NCBI GenBank assembly: GCA_002081555.1
Contig: MZNV01001529.1
Coordinates: 1-64,000 of the forward strand
Source of the DNA: Protostelium mycophagum
Lineage: Eukaryota; Evosea; Variosea; Protosteliida; Protosteliaceae
Direction of reading: 5' to 3'
Length of the DNA: 64,000 bases
Of this stretch, positions 1 through 11,988 are shown in pieces (within the stretch, counting starts at the first letter, position 1; every line of letters starts with the position of its first letter). The notes beneath the pieces are model-generated. The model saw only the letters and a program-made list of their open reading frames with translations, made no database searches and was not told the origin of the DNA. The translations under genes and the position numbers were made by a program.

Positions 1-191
1 CTATCTCACAGACTGCAGCCTGTCTGTCTTGGTTGTTCTAATTAAATTAATTAATACCTCCCATTGTTTTACAAGACAATAGTACCTTCACTGTCGAATA
101 GACCTCTTGTGCTCGATGATAAGTAGGCCCGATCAGATGTCTGAGATATCTTTCATCCAAAACACCCGATGTGTGCCTCACCAAGCAGAGT

Positions 192-505
192 TTAGAGAAG
201 CTTGATGAGGCTTTGAGAGTATCCCTCCGTTCTGAAGTCCTTCGTCAGTGTTGAAATCAAGACGAAAGTCATACCAGGGACACGTGTCAAAGAGTTAGCC
301 CAGACATTCAATGGCCCGGGGTCGATCTCTTCACAGAGATTGGTTACATGATCTGCCAACAACTTCCAGTTCTCTTCTGGCACTTGTGAGAGTACCTCCT
401 CGATAAGGGAGAAATCGCCACTCTTCAACAACTACAACAAGGTTTCAGTTTGGATAATCAAACGATTGGCACCTCTATAAAACGCTCCGTCAGAGAGATG
501 GTCAT
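192..505 (-). CDS. small unknown helical protein (about 90 aa, two exons)
   Basis: I do not recognise the family. An ATG at 505 opens a short exon (MTISLTERFIE) that joins cleanly in frame, through an intron of about 41 nt ending in ttgttgtag, to a longer exon starting LLKSGDFSLIEEVL and ending at the stop at 192. The product is acidic and looks all-helical (EEVLSQVPEENWKLLADHV), without a signal peptide or membrane segment. Seen: the intact frame and plausible splice sites. Inferred: that it is a complete gene. It could instead be the 3' part of a longer gene, since no promoter element is evident upstream. Confidence 0.45.
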
Positions 506-1575
506 CTTCTCTGTTGTGTAAGCTTCTGCTCGTAATTAGAAATATAGAGAAGAATATTTCGTCCTTTTTATCTCGCAAAGGAGGAGTGGCACGGGATGGT
601 GCACGTTAACTATCGTGTAACACCAAGTTATAGACTCCCAACCCGTTGTTTGGGTCAGTTCTGCGCGCAATTCCACGGGCACTATGTCAGAGATGAACTT
701 TTGCTCATCATTTTTGAGCTCATATAATACTCAATATGATCATTTCCCTGGTGCTTCTCTCAGGAGGACCCTACGGACAAGAACCAGGTACCTGTTCAAA
801 GAATACCAGGTGTCAGACCTTTCGAAAAGACAGGAACTGACTTTAATTGTCTATGGGGAAATCGTTCTCTATAGAATTCAGACACGGTAATAACCGCGCT
901 GTTTCATCCAAATGAACAATCCGGCAGTTTTGAAAAACTGTTGACGTCACGTGAGCCTGTCAGAAATTTGCTTCGCGGCAGTGGACGAGGCATTCACGGT
1001 TTATTTATAGATTTAGGGTGTAAAACATAATGTAATGTAATCGTTTTTTTGCTGCAAGATTTTTATTTGGGCTGAAGAATTTACTTCAACTTTAAAAAAA
1101 AGGAATTGTAGTTGGTGGTTTCCAATTTCAAATTAGGAATTTAGAACAAGCTTATTTTGCAGAAGTGTGGAGCTCGTTCGTGGATGCCCCTTCTGTCACC
1201 TGATTTTTCTGTAAATTTTTATATTTCAGAAAACCATTACCGTGAACTGAGCGGTCTCAGCAGTGATGACACCCTCTGACTTGTGCGAAGTCCACCTACA
1301 AAATGTAAATCGAATATTAGGATTCATCAGATTTGTTTGTCTCTGTACTCATGTGTTGTGGCTGTTGATGACAATGGTGCTCAAGCGATTCTCATTATGT
1401 ACATATTTTCGTGGCTTTACCACAATGGAGAGCTTCCCTACAAGGTTTTGCATTTAGGCACAACTTTATGTTTGAACATTGCTCTCCAATTATATTTTTT
1501 AATCGGTGGTGACATGGTACAACTGCTTGAGAATCTATTAGTTCAGCTTACCTCTCCTTTTGTACACGGAATATT
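506..1575. other. about 1 kb without a convincing gene
   Basis: Only short, compositionally unremarkable frames on both strands. A CRE-like TGACGTCACGTG lies near 943-954 and a TTACCGTG word near 1240. No RNA gene or repeat was recognised. It probably holds the 5' flank of the small gene below it and the 3' flank of the next one. Confidence 0.4.
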
Positions 1576-2130
1576 TTAATTTGATCCTGTGCAGCTAAGA
1601 ATTTGTTGAAGTCTTCTGTCCTTGTGGTCTTCGAGATAGCTTGCAGTACTGCCTGTTATGGTGACCATCCAATACATTGTCATTTTTTGTATATGAGATC
1701 GTAAGAATGTCTCGAGAAGATCTCACGTCTTTGCTGTCATCGCCAGTGGGGAAGGTTTCGCTCGCTCTCTGTTCGACACCTCCATTTTTTAGGTGTGACG
1801 TCATGTAATTCAAAACTTACCACAAGCATTCTTGCCACTAGAAACAGAAAAGTGCGATTTTCCTTCGTGGTAAAATACAGACACGTTGGGTAAAGAAGGG
1901 ACCACAAAATGGACCTCGGTGAACTCTTTGAAGCCTTCCTCTCCTGGTTGTATCACTCCTCCAAAGAAGCTAGGAAGTCCATATGACTCCTCTGGCGTCT
2001 TTGCAGCGCCTTCAGGGATGAAAGGATGATTTGTTCTGCCCGCAGAATGGGACAGTGAATTAGATGATCCTGTCGATTTTACGAGAGGAAAAATGAGTCT
2101 CCAGTGATGGTGTTGGTGCGTGTCCGTCAT
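1576..2130 (-). CDS. unknown protein, two exons
   Basis: Not recognised. ATG at 2130 (MTDTHQHHHWRL) opens a 100-codon exon that ends at a strong donor (gtaagt) near 1816. A downstream exon beginning GSTASYLEDHKD can be joined in frame from an acceptor within 1595-1660 and stops at 1576. The first exon has Gly/Pro-rich turns and a hydrophobic FTEVHFVVPSLPNVSVFYHEG stretch. There is no signal peptide. It would be divergent from the secreted repeat protein starting at 2417, with about 286 bp between the two starts. The second exon is a best guess; a different acceptor would change the C-terminus. Confidence 0.35.
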
Positions 2131-2416
2131 GCTTGGTTTTGATGTCTTGATTTTGTTTCTGGATTTTCAATTTTGACATTTCATCGAAATCCAACAAATT
2201 GAAAAGCTTTTGCAAGGTCTGATCTCAGCATGTGAAGACAGATGCCAGAAACACCAATATATCTCGTATTCATATACGACCTGGAGGCTCCCTCCTTTCC
2301 TTGGCTCACCTCCAAATTTTGGAAGCTCGTTTTGCCCGCGTTTCTCTTCATAAAAACGAACACCTCGTCACAGACACACCTGTATCATTACTGTAAACGT
2401 ACAAACGAAAATAACA

Positions 2417-4255
2417 ATGCGTCGCTCTATCTGCATGCTCGCGGCAGCTCTCGCCGTTGTCAGCGCCGACACCACAAACAACATCCTCAACGGATCACCT
2501 CTCGGCATAATTAAGAACGGCATTCTCAACAACGGTCCTTTCGATCTGCTCAACAAGAGAGACACCACCAACAACATCCTCAACGGATCGCCTTTCAACA
2601 TCCTTCAGAATGGCGTCTTAAATGGCGCCCTCTCCAGTGTCCCCGGAGCTAACGGCCTCTTGGGCAAGAGAGACTTCATCAATAACATCGCCAACGGATC
2701 CCCTGTCGACACATTCAACGATGGAATTCTGAACGGCCCTCTCGGTATCCCTGGTGATGTTCTCGGCTCGAGCTTCAAGAGAAGTACTTCCAACAACATC
2801 TTGAACGGGTCACCCGTCAACCTGTTTCAGAATGGGGTCGCCAACGGCCTCCTCAACGGCCACGTCTTGGACAGAAGGGTGGGTATTTTAATCAAGTCAC
2901 AAGTGAATGACCTGTGCAGTCTGGAGGGATATTTGGCAATGTCCCCCTCCTCCAGAACACCCCTGTCGACTTCCTCAAGGAGGGTAAGCCTTTTTCCCGC
3001 CAAAAGTAAAGTGCTTAAATATTAGGTGTCCTCCGTGATGGTATCCTGAACGGTGCTCGTTTCAGACGCAGTGCTGATCCCCTCTCCGCTGTCAGCAACA
3101 TCTTGAGCAACTCCCCCATCAATGTGGCTCAGCACGGAATTCTTAACCGTGAGCAGAAGAGACAAGCCATTGAAGAGATCATGAACGTTGTCTTCGGAGA
3201 TGAAGAAGATAACAACAAGAGATTCTCCGCTAACGCTGCCGCTGGTACGTTTCTACAACGTTGTAGACAAGATAGAAAAAACTGATGAGAATTTAGATGT
3301 CAACGCTCAGCAACAGCTCGCTGCAGCACAAAATGCTGCTGCACAAGCCACCCAAGCCGCACACATTGCCACTCAAGCTGCCCTTCAGATGCAAAGAGGT
3401 AAGCCCCGCATCCCCTCTCTACAACACTGAATTTTTTTAGAAATGGTTGCTAACGCCGAGGTCACCGCCCACGCTCAAGCTAACCGTGATTTTTCTTCCG
3501 ACATTCTGAACGCTTCTCCCATCCAAGTGAATAGCCAGAACAACTTCAACAATGACATTGACACTGGACTCTTCAACAAGCGCGGAATCTTCTCTGGAGA
3601 CTTCTTGAACAAGGGTCTTTTGAGCAGCCTCTTCCGCGGAAAGGGAATCGCCGCCACCACCAGCTACGGTGCTAGAGGTGAGGGTCATCGTATAGTTGTC
3701 GGTACTGACATCTGACAGTCCACGTCTACGCCGGTATCGCCGCAAACATCGCCGTCGACATCCCTTCCCAGCACGGCCTCCTCTCTTCACTCTCTTCAGT
3801 CGTCGGTGGAATCTGCTCTCTCGGAAACGTCGTGTCTGCTTCGCCCTCTACCACCACCGTTTTGAACGTTAAGGCTGAGGCTGATGTCACCGTGTCTGTC
3901 GGTTTGGCCACCGACTTGAGACTCGCATTGCCCCACGGATGCGCTGCACTGTACACCTCTGACTCTATTTTTGGATCTGCTCAGGTATCTATTTTCTCAT
4001 CTACAGTACTGTACTCACCTTGTACAGGTCGGTATCCAGATCGCCACTGATGTCGACGTCGACGTACAAGCCACCCTTGTCACCCCCATCCTCGACCTGT
4101 CCGTCTCAGCCTCCGTCGGACTTTTGAAACTCGTCCCCGCCGAACAAGGTGTCAACTTTGTCTCCATCCCCGTCGCTGTCGACAGTGGAAGAATGGTGGC
4201 CAATTTGGGAAGCGACGTGTGCGGAACTTACATCTTTGTCAAGATCCAAAACTAA
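2417..4255 (+). CDS. secreted repeat protein with dibasic processing sites
   Basis: No named family recognised. The N-terminus (MRRSICMLAAALAVVSA) is a clear signal peptide. The mature chain starts with at least five imperfect repeats built on NNILNGSP followed by NGxLNG, each ending in a dibasic pair (NKR, GKR, FKR, DRR, FRR). Further out, QKR, NNKR and FNKR close more divergent units. These are the sites expected for a kexin/furin-type protease, so the precursor may be cut into related peptides. A short Ala/Gln-rich segment and a non-repetitive C-terminal domain of about 170 residues (from VHVYAGIAANIAV) follow, with cysteines at GGICSLG, HGCAAL and DVCGTY. About seven introns, all short, join in frame. 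Functional alternatives are a wall or matrix structural protein, or a secreted peptide precursor. Confidence 0.75.
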
Positions 4256-5011
4256 TGGAATGTATAAAAGACATTTAAAGTACAAAATGAGTCTCACTTT
4301 TTCTGTTACTCTCACAGCACTTTGAAATTGGCAAGGAATCGCGGTAACTACCGTGAGCCGGCTACTAATTGGTAAAAATCAAAGTGTTGGCAACAACCGC
4401 GGTGAATTACCGTGCATCACGGTGGGGGCGAAAAAAATTCCTGGCAGCCAATCAATTTCTATCAACTCCGAAAGTCCGGATTTTTGATTACCGTGCACGC
4501 TCGCGGCACTTACCTTTAACAATCTCCGGGAGGTCAGCAGAGCAGGCCAGGAAGGAGTAGGAAAGATGAACTTTTCATTTTCTATATAGCTTCCAAGGCT
4601 ACCATGTCTGTCGAGACGATCAAAGCAGAGATGATACAGAGGGCGGGTTGCGCGATCTCCATCAATGCTGGCTTCTGCACCACCTCACCAAGTGTAAAGA
4701 GGAAGGGAGCATGCTTTCAGATCAACGCAAGAGAAACGGACCAAAGACCCATCCCATTCACACCAACATCACCGCGTGAACAGTATTTGGAATGAGATGG
4801 AGACATATAAGACAACAAAAGAACCTACGTGCAGCGACCACGTAAATATTATTAAACGAGACGTGATAAGAAATTTTCATTATCATGTTTCATTGAAGAA
4901 AACAGCGTGTTGGACTTCGAGAAATTCAATGTTATAGAATACACTGTTTTTAGGTATCCAAATTACGAAGAAGATAAAATTTTTGGTTCAATTCTTTGTA
5001 CACATTTAATT
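4256..5011. other. intergenic, 3' flanks of two convergent genes
   Basis: Contains one small ORF of doubtful status (next entry) and three copies of a TTACCGTG / GCGGTAA word at about 4340-4350, 4400-4425 and 4488-4496. Nothing else recognised. Confidence 0.4.
4604..4795 (+). CDS. possible small basic protein, 63 aa
   Basis: An uninterrupted ATG frame (MSVETIKAEMIQRAG) preceded about 20 bp upstream by a TATA-like ctatatag. The product has two Cys near the start (GCAISINAGFC) and a Lys/Arg-rich middle. No homologue recognised and no intron. It may be a chance frame; codon use and length give little support. Confidence 0.22.
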   Translation: MSVETIKAEMIQRAGCAISINAGFCTTSPSVKRKGACFQINARETDQRPIPFTPTSPREQYLE

Positions 5012-7760
5012 CTATTTTGCTAAAGTTTCTACAATATCCCATTCCCCTGTTGAGCCTTCCTGCGCAAGTTGTATTCTCTGTTGTAGATGGTGTGTTGCGG
5101 AATCTTGGGGATAGTCTCGCAGTATCGTCTCTACTTTCTGTGCGGCTTCGTCGAGTTGACGGAGTTCAAACAACGACAGAGCGGCCATGTACAAAAGGTT
5201 TAGAGTCTGTCTTGCTTGTGTCCGATCGGCCGTGATCTCATATAAAGCTGTCTCTTTCTGTTTACCAGCCACCTTGACCGTCGATATCTTGCGTGTTGAG
5301 AAGTTGCATCCGTCGATGCGTCTGTGTGTTGCTTCTGTCACGAGTATGCTTGTTCCATAATATTTGTTTGCGTTCTCTACTCGTGATGCCAAGTTGACGT
5401 TGTCACCGATGCATGTGAAAGCGATGCGCTGACTGCTGCCAATATTACCCGCAAGGACTTCTCCTGAGTTGATGCCCACACGATGTCTTAATTCTATATC
5501 ATATAAATTCTTCCATCGTTTGTTTAGCTGCTTCAGCTGCTCGGAGCATTCTACGGCTGCATGGCAAGCGGCTATTTCTGGATTTTCTATCTGATAATGT
5601 AAATTTTCTGATCATGATGTCTTGGATTTTACTGACCGGTGATGGGATATTGAACAAGGCCATGATGCAGTCCCCGATGTACTTGTCTACAACTCCTCCA
5701 TTCTGTGATCGCCTGTCAGGATGTTCGAAAAAGGTGTCCCCATGACACTTACATCAACAATGATGGCGGTCATCGCTTCCATGTACTCTTCTGTTATTGC
5801 CGCAAGCACATCAGGATCTTGCTCTTCAGAAAGTGTTGTAAAATCTTTGATATCCTGAAAATACACTGTTGCGTTTGCCGACTTCAGATACGGCAGTGCT
5901 TCTTTCTGCACCCGTTTTTCAGTATACAATAGAGATTCTCTTCATATGACTCACTCTGGACTTCAGAATTGATGATATGATCTCCACAGGAACATACTTG
6001 CGGAACGAGCTCAAGGCTGCATGCATGGCCATAAATGATCTGTACAAATTTGATGCTTCCAAAAATGGCGGCTCAGAAAGCTTCAACATATCAAGCTCCA
6101 GACGTGACACCTGTCACCTGTCAATTACCGAGGACCGGAATAAAATTACTACTGCCACGGTAATTACCGCACAATACCTCGTCCTTGAATTTTATCATCG
6201 ATGAACTCACCTTTTCTAACTCGCCTGACATCTCGTACAGAGATTTTGTGATGAGCAAGATGACCAATACCGTCACCCCGATTGCGGCAACACACAAAAC
6301 CACCGTAGTGATGGCTGAATCTCTGATATAATTGTCTTGCTCTTGAGGCGTCATTTGAATCACAGTCCAAGCTAAATTGTTGTTGGTGTATTGAACCTTC
6401 GCCAGTGTGTAGGTTCTCCCTGGAAAATCAGAACCCTCCTTTTGTGATGAAATTACCGTTGTAATTCAAATGATTTTGTCCATTTTGAGAGGCAGTATAA
6501 GCAGGAGAAACCCATTCAACTGTATTCTTATTCACTGTCATCTGTGTCCCACTTGGAAACAATTAAAGGATGATTTCGTTGAAAAGAAAAGAAAACTGAC
6601 TTGCTGTAAAAAGGAAATGTTGAGGTCGATGTGGCGACTAAGTTTTCCTTGTGATCAGTGATGAAGATGAGCGTTTCATTAGTTCGTGACAGCTGCACAA
6701 TGTTGGACAGCATTTGTAAGATGCTGGAATCGTATCAACAAGTTGCTAATGATGGAATCGATTACTTTGTGACCGCATTAGAAGTGTCGATCCATGCTTC
6801 GATGTCGGTATTGTTGGAGTTACAAAGATTTAATCCTCTACGAACGACTGCCAAACCTGGAAAGAAGAACCGCACCGGAAGCCACCACCGTGGAGAAGCA
6901 CAGTTCAATCCTTCAGCGGGAATTGAATCGTGGCTGTTGTAAGGTATGGGATATGGAAGCACCGGACTTCAAATATTCAGTTTTGGCGCCAAAAATCCTT
7001 CTTACTTGGATAGATTTAATTGGTTGATACTATAGGCATCTACGGGGAGAGAATAAGCATAAACACCCCAAAACCCGTTTGCAAAAAAGTTCTCGAAAAA
7101 ATTCAGCATTCCACCGAAGGTCTGAACCCCGATAGCCTTCCATCATGAGTTGCATTTTCATCAATGGATGGATCACCTTTCCGGAGGGCCAATTGAGCTG
7201 AAAGGAGAATCCCTCTGGTCTGGTTGAACCGAGTTGTCGAGCAAATAGAAGCGCATCCCAATAATCGGGAAGGATGGGCTGACTTGCGTTGGCGGGGAGT
7301 GGTTTGATGACATTGACTTGTCGAAGATGTTTGTCCCCTCCAAGGCGTCATCACTTAGATGATCTGATCGACTTACAGATGGTGAGGGCGTCATCTGCCC
7401 AACCCAAGTTGGTCTGGAGTTGGAACTCAATCAGCAACTGGGCCCCCTGTTGTTCTGCGAGTGTTTTTGAACCCATAAGAAGGAACTGCTGTGCGCTGCC
7501 CATTGCGACCAAGATGGAAGATGTGAGGAGAACAAAGACGACGGAGACCGTGACAGAGATGCATCGTATTGATAATATCCTCTTTATCAAAGACCTGTTG
7601 ATGTTAACAGGGCTGTTTGCCCTCTTACTCACGATGATCTGGACGAAGTATTTGACTTCGAGCTGACTAAGCTCACTGATGAACCTGAGTAACTTGGTAG
7701 CTTCTGTTTGTGCGCTGATAAAGGCAGCACAGTTGTTGCGTTCTTGAAGCCGAAGACCAT
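5012..7760 (-). CDS. receptor-type class III nucleotidyl cyclase (copy A)
   Basis: Membrane enzyme predicted to make cAMP (cGMP not excluded). Start chosen at 7760 (MVFGFKNATT) because the paralogue at 47-50 kb has the matching MVFSFNKTT exon. Order: cytoplasmic N-tail, TM1 (IRCISVTVSVVFVLL), an ectodomain of some 250 residues, TM2 (VVLCVAAIGVTVLVILL), a linker containing SFMAMHAALSSFRKYVP, then the catalytic domain and a short helical C-tail resembling one TPR. Catalytic features are intact: first metal Asp in VYFQDIKDFT, second in DKYIGDCIMALF, substrate-site Lys of DKYIGD, and the transition-state Asn/Arg in GDNVNLASR. A single catalytic domain means it should work as a homodimer. About ten short introns; the joins in the ectodomain are approximate. 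Confidence 0.88.
6981..6994. repeat. perfect 14-bp palindrome in a cyclase A intron
   Basis: TTTTGGCGCCAAAA, lying a few bases before a probable 3' splice site. The paralogous cyclase has the same palindrome at the same intron position (49262-49275). Confidence 0.6.
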
Positions 7761-8078
7761 CGCGGAGTGAGGCTGCTCTAATGCTGTATGAAGGCTGGTA
7801 GAGCAGTTTTCGTCGGAATAAGACTATAAACTCGGTGTGGAACCGTGTATCTTATCCGCGGGAATCAAACGATTCGAGAACTTAATAAGTACGTGAAGAT
7901 CACGGTTTTTCCAGGTTGCTTCCTGATATCTGTCATAATATGTCAACCATTCAAACACCGCGGGATTGTCAGATATCTCTATGACATAACTGACAGCGGC
8001 CCTTCTGAAAATAGACTTTTAATGACGGGATAGGTGTCTTTGTCCCCGCGATTTACTAAACTTGATCTGACTCATTTA
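7761..8078. other. spacer between cyclase A and the sirtuin
   Basis: About 318 bp that should hold the cyclase A promoter and the sirtuin 3' end, both on the minus strand. No further element recognised. Confidence 0.4.
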
Positions 8079-9526
8079 TCATACAACTCTGATTCTCTTT
8101 GCCTTATTATTTGGCGGCCGTCCGACATTAAGGTTCTTTGTTATTGTGCTGTGGTACATTGGGTCCAGGGTGCTGAACTGAAGGCGTGGGCAGAAGAACA
8201 TCTTGGGTTTTGTTGCCTGCTCCATCATATATTGGAAGAGCCTCGGCAGTGTCTCTTCTGCCGGCCCAATGATCGTATCGTATCTAAAATTGTAAATTTT
8301 CTCATCAGAGAAGCCAAAATTCACCTGCAGGGTAAGTCTTCGACTTCTACGTTAAAATTATACACTTGTTTGCTCATTTTTTTTGCGTATGTCAGGGCTT
8401 CAGACGTGACCCCGACGGAGAATGAAGTTCCAATAAATACTAAAATGTCAGCCTCTTCGAACCATTGCTGCGCTTGCTCCCACTGGTAGAAGTCATGACT
8501 TTCATACCTGTCAAAAATGTCAAAAATGACATGTTCAACGAAAATAAAATAAATGTTGCAAACTTTGTTAGATTCCCCACTTCGCGGTAAGAACACGTTA
8601 ATTACCGAGAATCTTAACGTTGATGCACGTACCGCTCGTCAAAAAGAAGTGATTGTGGCAATATATATTCATCACAGCCGATACACGTTGGCGCCTTTCG
8701 TAATTTCAAATTCCCCTCGTCCATGCTCGTTCCTGACGTCTTTAAAACATTTTTCTCGCCTTTTCTGGCGTACCTTTAACGGCTAGTTTTTTAAAATCCA
8801 CTGAAGGAATAGATTTTGAATTTGCGTATTCACAATCTGGGTGAATGCTGTGGGATTAAATGATTGGGAAAGAAGAGATCGTTACCATTTATACAAACCA
8901 AGACAGCCGTGCACTTGGATGATCCTGTCTGGTGTATTCATGCAACTTGAATGGAGGCCATCAATATTTTGTGTTCTGCATCACATCATTAGATTTCCAC
9001 CACAGGAGGAAATGACGTGATGACAGAGATGATTCTGAATGAACATACACTATTCTGCTGTTGCATCTCTGTACAATGGAGGCGATCGCGTAGTGACCGT
9101 CGTTTGGCTTCGCAGATAAGAATTCTGGAGTCTCATGTGTCCTCAACCAAAATTTGTTCCACCAATCCACTGGGCTCTCTTTAAACTTTTTTCTTGTTCC
9201 CCACTCCCATATGAAGTTGTCCCAGATTGCATTTTTTCCACTTCGGTAAGGACGAATGCCAGAGGCGACAGAGAGTCTATTTACCGTCAACAAGCGTTAT
9301 TATCTCGTAATTCTGCGATGGATGATCAAATATATGTCAGAATCATGAGGTCAAAACCAATCGAGATGGATCTTGCAGTCAGGCGAATAGGTGACCTAAA
9401 ATGACCTTGTTTCTATGACATCACTCACCCAGCACCAGTAACAAAGAGTATGCGAGCACCATTGACGATCTCTGAAGCGAATCTCCGAATATCTGCGTCG
9501 ACCTGATGCGCTGAAGGTTGCGGCAT
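8079..9526 (-). CDS. sirtuin (Sir2-family NAD-dependent deacylase)
   Basis: Removes acyl groups from lysines using NAD+. The exons read in order MPQPSAHQVDAD...ILFVTGAG, then LSVASGIRPYRSGKNAIWD, then TQNIDGLH, IIQVHGC (catalytic His), a zinc site with two Cys pairs (CIHPDC and CIGC), and near the end VFIGTSFSVG, VYNFN and IGPAEETLPRLF. All catalytic and NAD-binding motifs are present, so it should be active. Oddity: the usual GIPDFR after GAGxS is GIRPYR here, and a WEWGTRKKF segment follows, so it belongs to a divergent subgroup. About six introns, one apparently only 26 nt. It is divergent from the coiled-coil gene, with 233 bp between starts. It has no obvious mitochondrial presequence. 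Confidence 0.9.
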
Positions 9527-9759
9527 GTCTTACGGGTGGCTGTAAAAATCTTCTTTGTTGTTGGTTGTAGAAATGCAAATTATTTTGTGACAAAAATGCC
9601 AAGAGAGGAATTCTTTCTCTCGGGTAGTTCATGTCTTTATGAAGAGAATCAATGCTGCTGAAATGGTCGTGAGACACAGATCTTGATGTGTTTTTCAGTG
9701 TCATCTACAACCACCCAAACCACCACCGTTTTAAATTTCCCGCTCAACGGACACATCGC
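9527..9759. promoter_or_regulatory. shared promoter region, sirtuin / coiled-coil gene
   Basis: 233 bp separating two divergent start codons. No TATA box is clear; function inferred from position only. Confidence 0.4.
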
Positions 9760-11953
9760 ATGATGGCTTCAGAGGCTGAAGCGCAGCTTCTTTATGACAG
9801 TCCAAACTGGAAGAGTCTGACCGGTTCGAGACTGGCAGCAGAATCGAAAATAAGTCTTCTGTCTTCACCTGTTTTGTCTGCCTCCAAATTATGGAAGGTT
9901 AGTTCCCATAGATTATTTGGTTGTGTATTCAGGTGTCTATTAGCAAGTCGCCCACTGCCACCTCGAAGTTATGAATAAAATGACTAGAACTGATGATCTC
10001 CCAAGGATACACCTGAAGAATTGATTCATAAGATGGCGGAAGTGGACAAAGACAACAAGTTGAAAGATGAAGCTATAGATTCTCTCACATTTGAAGTGAG
10101 AGGCTTAGAAGAGCTCGTTAAAAAGCAAGAGGGAATGATAAAAAAACTCAACATCAATTCTCTAGAAGCAGCAGAAGCAGCACTACAATTAAGGGTAAGT
10201 TTGATCTCGTGTTGGTGATGATCCAACATCGTATGTTGATCGACCTTAGAGGGAGAATGCCGAACAGCACTCTGCAAGTTTCTACGACGATAAATCGAAA
10301 AGCAATGAATTAACGATGAAGAAGCAGAATGAACTGAGGGAAAGTCTTTTGCGTGTTAACAAACAAAAAGGAAGGGATAGCGTCTCAGCAGAGTTATATT
10401 ACCACGTCGTCAGGCTTGATAATGAGGTTAATGTCTTTTTCCACTTCACAGAACTTAAATGTCGCAGCTCAAAGACAAAGAGAGACTCATCGAACAACTG
10501 CAAAAAGAAAATAAAGCGATGTCGAAGGATTTACGCATCACGGAAGAGGACCTTGTCCGGTTGTACAAAGAATCTACAGAAGCATGTAAGGACGAAACCA
10601 GACTACAACGCTCACAATGTACACAGTCGAACATAACGTGTCAGATGAACAAAAAATCATTGTGTTGGAGAATCGCGTCCGAGAATTGGTCGAAAAAGTG
10701 ATGGAAGTCAGCCGAGAGAACACGTTATTGCAGAGCATCCAGACGGCAAAAACCAACGCAATACAAGAACTTTCTGAAGAAATCACCAGGAGGGGCGTCA
10801 CAGAAGATTACATCATCGAGATGAGAGAGAAGGTGAAGGCGTGTGATGAACAGAAAAACTGATTATTGTAGTTGGACCATAAAGACTCAGAAATTAGTGA
10901 TTTGAAGGAAGAGGTTTTGCAGTTAACACGGATAGTGGAGGCAAGGGATAAACGCATCGAGTCGCTTCAGCAAGTAGAAACGGGTATACCGTACCGATTG
11001 TGGCAAGAAGACAGGGACCGAATGCAGGTATTTAAATTTACCGTCCTTTAAGGTGACGATTGTAGGTGGAGTTGAAGAATCTGCAACACATGAAACTCAA
11101 TTACGAAGAAAGAATCACGAAGCAACAGCAACAAATACGAACTTTATCAGATAGAATCGCAACAATCAACAAGAGCATCGGAACCCACTCCGGACCATCG
11201 ACGCGTGAGTGTCAAATGTCCCATGATGACATATATTGACACGTGTCAGCCAAATCCGTGACACCTACTTCCCCCAAAGTGGTGAGGTCACCTTCTGGCA
11301 TCTCGTCACCAAAGAGCTTCCGCCTGCGGTCGTCAGGAAACAGCCCGTACCGAAATTCTTCTGCTGCGAAAAGAGTGGGTCAACATGCTCATCATTCGTG
11401 ATTTCACATGATCAAGTATAATGATTGATCATTTTCAGTTGGATTTGGACGACGATTTGGAGGAAGAGAAGGAGGAGCCCTACTCCAACATTTGTAAGGC
11501 ACTTGAACTGGAGTGCGCTTCACTGAAGAGCAAGATCGATAAAAAGAATAAAGAACTCGCTGAGAAGGATGAGATTAAAGCGGTGAGTGCAAAATGCAAC
11601 ACGAACATTTCGGCAGATCATCAGATGAATCACTGACTTGATTGGTAGACACTGGTGGAGAGATTGGACATACTCGCCAAAGCCAAAAATGTAGATACAA
11701 AGAGGTGGAGAAAGAGGGAAGCGGAGTTGGAAGACGAGCTCGAGATCTCAGTCAAGATGATGGACGCAAAGGAGCAAAAGTACAGGGTGAGTCTTGCTTA
11801 ACGCGGTGATCACGGTACATACCGACACGTTACCGAGTTTCAATCTTTCATTGTGTTGATGTGGTCCAGGATCTTGTGGCCAAACACCAGGAGACCATCA
11901 TGATGATGCGATCAAAAATGGGCAAGATGAGCCAAGACGAAGACGATGATTGA
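9760..11953 (+). CDS. long coiled-coil protein with Ser/Pro-rich basic linker
   Basis: Not assignable to a named family. Starts at 9760 or 9763 (MMASEAEAQLLYDSPNWKSL). Nearly all of it is heptad-like coiled coil rich in Glu, Lys, Gln and Leu (for example EELVKKQEGMIKKLN, IIVLENRVRELVEKVMEV). Towards the middle an exon encodes a basic Ser/Pro segment (SVTPTSPKVVRSPSGISSPK) like those of microtubule-binding linkers. More coil follows, ending in an acidic DEDDD tail. About ten introns interrupt it; some joins are tentative. There is no motor, membrane or enzymatic domain. A centrosomal, ciliary-type or cytoskeletal scaffold role is plausible but only inferred. The stop codon lies 35 bp from the convergent monooxygenase gene. 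Confidence 0.7.
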
Positions 11954-11988
11954 AATAAATTTTATTGAACATTTCTGGGAAAATTTTA
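11954..11988. terminator. back-to-back polyadenylation signals
   Basis: AATAAA on the plus strand (11954-11959) abuts TTTATT (11961-11966), the signal for the minus-strand gene. Both convergent genes appear to use this 35-bp spacer. Confidence 0.55.

Noticed and set aside
1263-1579. Overlapping hydrophobic plus-strand frames
   Set aside because: Two frames of similar length overlap each other, with no signal, homology or splice context; most likely chance.
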